A stretch of DNA of 64,000 nucleotides from Ideonella sp. MAG2 (lineage in GTDB: Bacteria; Pseudomonadota; Gammaproteobacteria; Burkholderiales; Burkholderiaceae_C): assembly GCA_004359425.1 (NCBI GenBank), contig PTEU01000001.1, forward strand, positions 843,071 through 907,070, in the 5' to 3' direction. Positions 59,001 through 64,000 of this stretch are shown here, in pieces. The number at the start of each line of letters is the position of its first letter. Position 1 is the first letter of the stretch. The notes below the pieces were generated by a model. The model saw only the letters and a list, made by a program, of their open reading frames with translations. It made no database searches and was not told where the DNA came from. A program made the position numbers and the translations under genes.

Positions 59001-60006
59001 GGCCGCCCGCAAACAGACCAGCGCGCCCCCGGCCACGGTGGGCACCGCGCCCATCAAAGAGCAGGTCATTCACTTCATCAACAAGAAGATGCCCGGCGGC
59101 CTGCCCAAGAAGACCGCCCGCGCCTTGTTGGACATTGAAGACAAGGACTACGTGCCCATCATCCGCAACCCTGCCACCACCACGGTGGATTCGGAGGCGG
59201 TGTTCTACTTCCCGGGCTGCGGCTCCGAGCGCTTGTTCAGCCAAGTGGGCTTGGCCACCCAGGCCATGCTCTGGCATGCCGGGGTGCAAACCGTGTTGCC
59301 GCCGGGCTACCTCTGCTGCGGTTACCCGCAGCGCGGCTCGGGCCAGTTTGATGTGGCCGAGAAGATGATCACCGACAACCGGGTGCTCTTCCACCGCGTG
59401 GCCAACACCCTGAACTACTTGGACATCAAGACCGTGGTGGTCTCTTGCGGCACCTGCTTTGACCAATTGCAGGGCTACAAGTTTGAAGAGATCTTCCCCG
59501 GCTGCCGCATCGTCGATATCCACGAGTTCTTGCTGGAAAAGGGCATCACCTTGCCGCAGGCCAACGAGCCGGGCGCGGGGGGCTATCTGTATCACGACCC
59601 CTGCCACAGCCCCATGAAGCAGCAAGACCCGATGAAGACGGTCAAGGCCTTGGTGGGCGAGGCGGTGGTTCAGTCTGCACGTTGCTGCGGTGAGTCGGGC
59701 ACGCTGGGCGTCAGCCGCCCGGACATCTCCACGCAGGTCCGCTTCCGCAAAGAAGAAGAAATGCGCAAGGCTGAAACCGAGCTGCGGGCCACCGGTGCCG
59801 TGCCCGCGCAAGGCCCGGTGAAGATCCTCACCTCCTGCCCGAGCTGCCTGCAAGGCCTGTCACGCTATGGCGACGACCTGCAGAACGGCCTGCTGGAAGC
59901 CGACTACATCGTGGTCGAAATGGCCAAGCAGATCTTGGGTGAGCAGTGGATGCCTGAGTACGTGCAACGCGCCAACAGTGGTGGCATTGAGCGAGTCCTC
60001 GTGTGA
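56032..60006 (+). CDS. Large FAD/FMN- and Fe-S-containing dehydrogenase (DUF3683, GlcD-GlcF fusion)
   Basis: 1324 residues, a fusion common in betaproteobacteria and likely a membrane-associated 2-hydroxyacid or D-lactate dehydrogenase. Order: DUF3683 N-terminus; FAD-binding domain with [17 protein letters not shown] (about residue 213) and [17 protein letters not shown]-oxidase C-terminal domain with [12 protein letters not shown] and [10 protein letters not shown]; two 4Fe-4S motifs [11 protein letters not shown] (about 850) and [12 protein letters not shown] (about 913); two CCG domains (FPGCGSERL...[16 protein letters not shown]...CCGESG). Complete. The HIT gene overlaps its stop by four bases. 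Confidence 0.92.
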   Translation: MNAPQSLTALQAAVGTHDAEAPRLREIPYNYTSLSDREIVLRLLGSRAWDLLNLLREERRTGRSARMLYEVLGDIWVVQRNPYLEDDLLDNPKRRDLLIEALQHRLGEVQKRRKPEADAVRDAYVGELLGLAQGAVQRFADRFVDVLLLRGRCRKLLGKHTAKDNIKFDGLSRVSHVTDATDWRVEYPFVVLTPDTEAEMAHLVAACVELGLTIIPRGGGTGYTGGAVPLTWKSAVINTEKLEQMTEVELVELPGVAQPVPTIWTGAGVVTQRVSDAAERAGFVFAVDPTSAEASCVGGNIAMNAGGKKAVLWGTALDNLASWKMVTPQATWLEVVRLDHNLGKIHDIPMASFELRHFDASGKVLQRTERLDIPGRVFRKEGLGKDVTDKFLAGLPGIQKEGCDGLITSARWVVHRMPKQTRTVCLEFFGNPKECVPSIVEIKNFMFSLMPKPGGENKDGRGPSPVLLAGLEHLDDRYLKAVGYATKSKRGGLPKMVLIGDIVGDDEDAVARATSEVIRLANGRSGEGFVAVSAEARKKFWLDRKRTAAISKHTNAFKVNEDVVIPLERMGEYTLGIERINIELSLRNKIALADKLSAFFGTGHLPLGKTDDPSDVPSAEVLDERCQRALALVAEARQQWQQWMDGLDVVQPGVDGQPGRSFFDQIQDQSLRASWKRQILKPLQTVFAGAVFAPVLEACKALHKEVLRGRVWVALHMHAGDGNVHTNIPVNSDNYEMLQTAHEAVGRIMVLARSLNGVISGEHGIGITKLEFLTDDELANFTAYKAKVDPEGRFNKGKLLRGAALTGLGPDVHAADLSHAYTPSFGLMGHESLIMQQSDIGDIANSVKDCLRCGKCKPVCATHVPRANLLYSPRNKILATSLLVEAFLYEEQTRRGVSIKHWEEFEDVADHCTVCHKCFNPCPVKIDFGDVSMNMRNLLRKMGQKSFRPGNAAAMLMLNATNPQTIKLARAAMVGVGMKAQRVVHDVLKLAARKQTSAPPATVGTAPIKEQVIHFINKKMPGGLPKKTARALLDIEDKDYVPIIRNPATTTVDSEAVFYFPGCGSERLFSQVGLATQAMLWHAGVQTVLPPGYLCCGYPQRGSGQFDVAEKMITDNRVLFHRVANTLNYLDIKTVVVSCGTCFDQLQGYKFEEIFPGCRIVDIHEFLLEKGITLPQANEPGAGGYLYHDPCHSPMKQQDPMKTVKALVGEAVVQSARCCGESGTLGVSRPDISTQVRFRKEEEMRKAETELRATGAVPAQGPVKILTSCPSCLQGLSRYGDDLQNGLLEADYIVVEMAKQILGEQWMPEYVQRANSGGIERVLV

Positions 60007-60482
60007 TGACAAGCCATCTCGGTTGCGAGCTGTGTGAGCAGATTGAATCCCCCGCCTGGGTGCTAGTGCATCGCGAGGCGGACCTCCGCGTCATCCGCGT
60101 GTTGGACGCGCCGGAGTTTCCGGCCTTCTACCGCGTGATCTGGAACGAGCATGTGGCCGAGTTGAGCGACCTGAGCGAGCCTCAGCGCGCGCGCTGCATG
60201 GCCGCTGTGGTGGCTGTTGAGCGGGTGCTGCGCGATGCGCTGCAACCCACCAAGATCAACCTGGCCGCACTGGGCAATATGGTGCCGCACCTGCACTGGC
60301 ATGTGATTGCCCGCTTCGACTGGGACGCCCACTTCCCTCAGCCCATCTGGGGCCCGCGCCAGCGCACCCCAGAGCCTTCCGCTGCAGAGCGCTTGGCCCG
60401 CGACTGGGCAGCGCTCGATATTCAGGTTCAGCAGGCCGTGGCCACCGCTTTGGCCACCCTTTCCAACGGACAACCCTCATGA
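60003..60482 (+). CDS. HIT-family hydrolase
   Basis: 159 residues with the histidine triad [10 protein letters not shown] (about residue 97) and an N-terminal CELCEQI pair. Second HIT protein of the window and of a different subgroup from the one at 20631. Overlaps both neighbours by four bases, so it is translated with the dehydrogenase and the DUF971 gene. Confidence 0.88.
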   Translation: MMTSHLGCELCEQIESPAWVLVHREADLRVIRVLDAPEFPAFYRVIWNEHVAELSDLSEPQRARCMAAVVAVERVLRDALQPTKINLAALGNMVPHLHWHVIARFDWDAHFPQPIWGPRQRTPEPSAAERLARDWAALDIQVQQAVATALATLSNGQPS

Positions 60483-60880
60483 GCAACGCCCCCCATCCCA
60501 CCGCGCTGACCGTGCACCAAGCCACCCGCGTGCTGGAGATCGCTTTCTCCGATGGCCGTTCGTTCAAGATCCCCTTCGAGCTGATGCGCGTCTACAGCCC
60601 GTCGGCCGAAGTGCAAGGCCACGGCCCTGGTCAAGAAGTGCTGCAAACCGGCAAGCGCCATGTGGGCATCAGCGGCGTCGCGCCCGTGGGCAATTACGGC
60701 ATCCAGCCCACGTTTGACGATGGCCATGAATCCGGCATCTTCACCTGGGAGACGCTCTACAAGCTGGGCAGCCAGCAAGAGGCGCTGTGGGCGCAGTACG
60801 AAGAGCGCCTGGTGGCTGCTGGCGTGGACCGCGACGCGCCCATGGCGCCCAAGGCGGCGTCTGGCTGCGCATCACACTGA
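60479..60880 (+). CDS. DUF971 protein
   Basis: 133 residues; the DUF971 domain (gamma-butyrobetaine hydroxylase N-terminal-like) is clear in LEIAFSDGRSFKIPFELMRVYSPSAEVQGHGPGQEVLQTGKRHVGI and VGNYGIQPTFDDGHESGIFTWETLYKLG. Such proteins are proposed to act in Fe-S or metal handling; the role is not established. Upstream of ubiE, a conserved pairing. Confidence 0.9.
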   Translation: MSNAPHPTALTVHQATRVLEIAFSDGRSFKIPFELMRVYSPSAEVQGHGPGQEVLQTGKRHVGISGVAPVGNYGIQPTFDDGHESGIFTWETLYKLGSQQEALWAQYEERLVAAGVDRDAPMAPKAASGCASH

Positions 60881-60895
60881 TAGGGGGGGCGCAAC

Positions 60896-61627
60896 ATGTC
60901 GCAAACGCATTTCGGCTTTGAGACCGTGGACGAGGCCGTCAAGGCCAACAAGGTCAAAGGGGTGTTCGATTCGGTCGCGTCCAAATACGACGTGATGAAT
61001 GACTTGATGTCCATGGGCATGCACCGGGCCTGGAAGGTCTACACCGTGGCGGTAGCCAACCTGCAGCCGGGCCAGAAGGCGCTGGACATTGCAGGGGGCA
61101 CGGGCGACCTGGCCATGGCCTTTGCCAAGAAGGTCGGGCCCACCGGCATGGTGGTGCACACCGACATCAACGAGGCCATGCTGAGTACCGGCCGCGACCG
61201 TTTGCTGGACAAAGGCTTGGCCCTGCCCACCAACCTGTGCGACGCCGAAAAACTGCCCTACCCAGAGGGAACGTTTGACCTGGTGAGCGTGGCCTTTGGC
61301 CTGCGCAACATGACCCACAAAGACGTGGCATTGGCCGAGATGTGCCGCGTGCTCAAACCCGGTGGCCGCCTGCTGGTGCTGGAGTTCTCCAAGGTGGCAG
61401 CGCCCCTGCAAAAGCCTTATGACTGGTACTCCTTCAAGGTGCTGCCGCGCCTGGGCCAGATGGTGGCGGGCGATGCTGAAAGCTACCGTTACCTGGCCGA
61501 GTCCATCCGCATGCACCCCGACCAAGCCACGCTCAAGGGCATGATGAAGACCGCAGGCTTTGGCCATGTGGACGTGCACAACCTGACGGGCGGCGTGGTG
61601 GCTTTGCACGTAGGCATTAAGTGCTGA
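60896..61627 (+). CDS. ubiE: Ubiquinone/menaquinone biosynthesis C-methyltransferase
   Basis: 243 residues, class I SAM methyltransferase. [25 protein letters not shown] (Ubie motif), SAM loop [20 protein letters not shown], then [33 protein letters not shown] and [15 protein letters not shown]. Complete; ends the HIT-DUF971-ubiE run. Confidence 0.95.
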   Translation: MSQTHFGFETVDEAVKANKVKGVFDSVASKYDVMNDLMSMGMHRAWKVYTVAVANLQPGQKALDIAGGTGDLAMAFAKKVGPTGMVVHTDINEAMLSTGRDRLLDKGLALPTNLCDAEKLPYPEGTFDLVSVAFGLRNMTHKDVALAEMCRVLKPGGRLLVLEFSKVAAPLQKPYDWYSFKVLPRLGQMVAGDAESYRYLAESIRMHPDQATLKGMMKTAGFGHVDVHNLTGGVVALHVGIKC

Positions 61628-61731
61628 TGTCAGCCCCCCAGCTCGCTTCGCTCGCCACCCCCCAAGGGGGAGGCGCCCGCCTTGGGGCGGCCCGGCGGCG
61701 GGCATCCCCTCGACCTTGTGAGGTTTGATTC
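61628..61731. repeat. Intergenic repeat element before galE
   Basis: Sequence with GCTCGCTTCGCTCGCC, CCCCCAAGGGGG (61659-61670) and CCTTGGGGCGGCC, a hairpin-rich element typical of intergenic DNA in Comamonadaceae. It separates ubiE from galE and could form two stem-loops in RNA. No gene. Confidence 0.55.
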
Positions 61732-62748
61732 ATGTCGCGCGTGTTGTTGACTGGTGCCACCGGCTATATCGGCTCCCACACTTGGGTGGCGCTCAAGGCC
61801 GCTGGCTTTGAGGTGGTGGGCTTGGATGATTTCTCCAACAGCTCGCCCCAAGTCTTGAGCCGCCTGGCTGAATTGATCGGCGAGACCCCGGTGTTTGTGC
61901 AAGGCGATGTCAACGACAGCGCGGCGTTGGATGCCCTGTTCGCCGCCCACACCATCAACGCCGTGGTGCACTTCGCGGCCTTCAAGGCCGTGGGTGAGTC
62001 CACCGCCCAGCCGCTCAAGTACTACGCCAATAACATCGGCGGCTTGGTCACGGTGCACCAAGCCATGGCCCGGGCTAGCGTGAAGAACTTTGTGTTCAGC
62101 TCCAGCGCCACCGTCTACGGTGAACCGCAGTTCCTGCCCTACACCGAGTCCCACCCGCTGGCCGCGATGAACGTCTATGGCCGAACCAAGCTGATGGGCG
62201 AGCAGATCCTGCGTGACGCCGAAGCCGCCGACCCGGCGCTGAAGGTGGCCTATCTGCGCTACTTCAACCCAGTGGGCGCGCATGAGAGCGGCCGCATCGG
62301 CGAAGACCCGCGCGGCGTGCCCAACAACCTCATGCCCTATGTCACCCAAGTGGCCGTGGGCCGCCGCGAGCGCCTGGGCGTGTTTGGTGGCGACTACGAC
62401 ACGCCCGATGGCACGGGAGTGCGCGACTACCTGCACGTGATGGACCTGGCCGAAGGCCATGTGGCAGCGGTGCAGTATTTGCTGCGCGAGCAGCAGTCGC
62501 TGACCGTCAACCTGGGCACCGGCCAAGGCATCAGTGTGCTGGACTTGGTCAAGGCCTTCGAGCGCGCCTCGGGCCGCCCCATCCCTTACGACATCGTCCC
62601 CCGCCGCCCCGGCGATCTGCCCGCCTTCTGGGCCGACGCCACCCTGGCCCGCGAGCGCCTGGGCTGGCAGGCGCGCCGCAGCCTCGACGAGATGTGCGCC
62701 GACAGTTGGCGTTGGCAGCAAGCCAACCCGCAAGGATTTGGGGCCTGA
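61732..62748 (+). CDS. galE: UDP-glucose 4-epimerase
   Basis: 338 residues, short-chain dehydrogenase fold. NAD loop VLLTGATGYIGSHTWVAL, FAAFKAVGESTAQPLKYYANNIGG, catalytic Ser/Tyr in SSSATVYG...YGRTKLMGE, and RYFNPVGAHESGRIGEDP. Complete; supplies UDP-galactose for surface polysaccharides. Confidence 0.95.
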   Translation: MSRVLLTGATGYIGSHTWVALKAAGFEVVGLDDFSNSSPQVLSRLAELIGETPVFVQGDVNDSAALDALFAAHTINAVVHFAAFKAVGESTAQPLKYYANNIGGLVTVHQAMARASVKNFVFSSSATVYGEPQFLPYTESHPLAAMNVYGRTKLMGEQILRDAEAADPALKVAYLRYFNPVGAHESGRIGEDPRGVPNNLMPYVTQVAVGRRERLGVFGGDYDTPDGTGVRDYLHVMDLAEGHVAAVQYLLREQQSLTVNLGTGQGISVLDLVKAFERASGRPIPYDIVPRRPGDLPAFWADATLARERLGWQARRSLDEMCADSWRWQQANPQGFGA

Positions 62749-62799
62749 ACGCAGGCGCTGCCTTGCTGACACGCCACAAAACACGTCGTCGAGGGGAGA

Positions 62800-63766
62800 T
62801 CCGCTGGGAGGTGCGGAAAACGGGCCCTCCAACATGCCCGGCTTTTTCGAAGGCATGACGATTTACAACTCAGACCCGCTACAGGCATTCAACAATCTAT
62901 CGGGCGGGTTCTGGGGCACAGCCGCCCTGGTGGTTGCGGGTGTGGCGAGCTTGCCGCAGGCCGACCCTTGCCAATTCCCTAAGCCTGTGCTGGTGAGCAC
63001 GGGCCTGGCGGACTGGGTGCCCAAGGTGCTGCCTTTCCAGGTTTTTGTGGTGGGCAAATTGGCGGTGGTGGGTGTCCCGTTTGAAGTCACCACCATGTCC
63101 GGCCGGCGCATCCGCGCCAACGTGCTGCAGGCCTTGGCCGGCAAAGGGGTGGATACCGTGGTGGTGGCCAGCTTGGCCAATAGCTATGCAGGCTACCTCA
63201 CCACCCGTGAGGAATTCAATATGCAGCACTACGAGGGGGCCTCCACCCAGTTTGGCCCTTATCAACTGGCGGCAACCCAGCAGATTGTTCAGGGCCTGTC
63301 CACGGCCATTGCCAATGGCAGCACGGTCTCCGATCTTGGCCAGCCGCCGGTGCGTGGCCCGGGCTTCTCACGCCCTGGTGTGTTGTGGGATGGCAAATTC
63401 TTCTGGGAAGGCTTTGGCCAAGTCTTGACCGATGTGAAACCCAGCTACACGCGCGGCGAGACGGTGACGGTGCGCTTCCGTGGCGGGCACCCCAAGAACA
63501 ATCTGCGCACGCAAGGCACCTTCTTGGCGGTGGAGCGTTTGGTCGATGGCAACTGGGTTCAGGTGGCGGACGATGCGGACTGGAACACCAGCTACCTGTG
63601 GAAGCGCGATGGCCTGGATCGTTCATTCAACGATGTGGTCTGGCGCATCCCGGCCAACACCACCAGCGGCTACTACCGCATCCGCCACTTTGGTGACTGG
63701 AAGAACGGCTGGACGGGCGGAATCTCTCCCTATAGCGGTACCTCTTCGACCTTCTACGTCAACTGA
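62800..63766 (+). pseudogene. Neutral/alkaline ceramidase, N-terminal half missing
   Basis: Frame without a start that joins the family near GGAENGPSNMPGFFEGM and runs to a proper end at 63766. Matching segments: VLPFQVFVVGKLAVVGVPFEVTTMSGRRIR, LANSYAGYLTTREEFNMQHYEGASTQFGPYQLAA, and the C-terminal immunoglobulin-like domain (VRFRGGHPKNNLRTQGTFLAVERL, GYYRIRHFGDWKNGW). Neutral ceramidases cut ceramide to sphingosine and are exported. Around 350-400 N-terminal residues, with the zinc site and signal peptide, are absent. The join with galE downstream DNA is near 62760-62805. Confidence 0.82.
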
Positions 63767-63775
63767 GCCCACCCT

Positions 63776-64000
63776 ATGAGCGAAGAAGGGGTCTGCCAGC
63801 CTGATGGCTGCGCAGACCCTCTTGCATCCATGAGCACACCAGACATTCCCACCATCATTGATCGAGGCGACGCCGTGTGCGTCATTGGGGCAGGCCCGGG
63901 CGGCTTGAGCATTGCGCGGGCCTTGAAAGCCCAGGGCTTGTCTTACGACCAATTCGAGCGGCATAGCAATGTGGGTGGCCTGTGGGACATGAGCAACCCT
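63776..64000 (+). CDS. Flavin-dependent monooxygenase-like protein, cut by the window edge
   Basis: 75 codons visible from ATG 63776. The FAD-binding Rossmann motif AVCVIGAGPGGLSIARALKAQG and FERHSNVGGLWDMSNP match class B flavoprotein monooxygenases (FMO/Baeyer-Villiger type). The start may instead be ATG 63830 (MSTPDIPTIID). It begins nine bases after the ceramidase stop, suggesting an operon. Confidence 0.8.
   Translation, partial: MSEEGVCQPDGCADPLASMSTPDIPTIIDRGDAVCVIGAGPGGLSIARALKAQGLSYDQFERHSNVGGLWDMSNP

Overview
The window is bacterial chromosome from a betaproteobacterium, most likely Burkholderiales, family Comamonadaceae. The evidence is gene order and content: TPR gene-lolB-ispE-tRNA-Gln-prs-rplY-pth on one strand and mutM-dynamin-mutY on the other, followed by rapZ-recN-nadK/hrcA; hisI-hisE-tatABC; petABC-sspAB; M23 peptidase-secA-argJ; a ugpBAECQ operon; a Bug-type (TctC) binding protein; a PVWY Qo motif in cytochrome b; and high GC. 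Genus cannot be fixed from the sequence. There is no rRNA, CRISPR array or recognisable IS element. Three tRNAs are present (Gln-TTG, a CAT-anticodon tRNA, Thr-TGT).

Layout. 1-14.2 kb: translation, cell-envelope and DNA-repair housekeeping genes. 14.3-16.3 kb: tRNA, a secreted subtilase, a CusF-like copper protein. 16.4-22.1 kb: argB, a HAD nucleotidase, slmA/DUF815, hisI-hisE, tat genes. 22.2-25.3 kb: HtrA protease, Nif3, pdxA, mscL. 25.5-29.6 kb: cytochrome bc1 operon and sspAB. 29.7-33.6 kb: DUF721, M23 peptidase, secA. 33.65-41.3 kb: an accessory segment between secA and argJ, with repeat hairpins of one family at both ends. It holds a GNAT, two toxin-antitoxin pairs (RHH/ParE and BrnTA), a 55-residue peptide with a double-glycine leader, a 758-residue TPR protein with a C-terminal winged helix, a divergent clostripain-family (C11) cysteine peptidase, and two small unknown genes. 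41.4-46.3 kb: argJ, a tightly coupled operon of three bactofilins plus a membrane linker protein, an MFS transporter. 46.3-53.6 kb: DUF4143 ATPase, DUF885 protein, ugp operon. 53.8-64 kb: S9 peptidase, a large FAD/Fe-S dehydrogenase, HIT-DUF971-ubiE, galE, a ceramidase fragment and the start of a flavin monooxygenase.

The most important caution is that at least fourteen conserved genes are interrupted by clean losses of internal or terminal sequence with no other decay: lolB/ispE, TPR/mutM, dynamin, subtilase, slmA/DUF815, DUF815/mutT, tatB, pdxA/mscL, petB, secA, MFS, ugpE, ugpA and ceramidase. Several of these genes (secA, petB, ispE, tatB) should not be dispensable together in a free-living cell, and one junction carries a 95-bp direct duplication. 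I read this as gaps closed without padding in a draft or metagenome assembly rather than as biology, so apparent fusions here should not be treated as new proteins.

The best candidates for something undescribed are the double-glycine peptide / TPR-winged-helix / clostripain group at 35.8-40.2 kb and the three-bactofilin operon at 42.7-44.6 kb.
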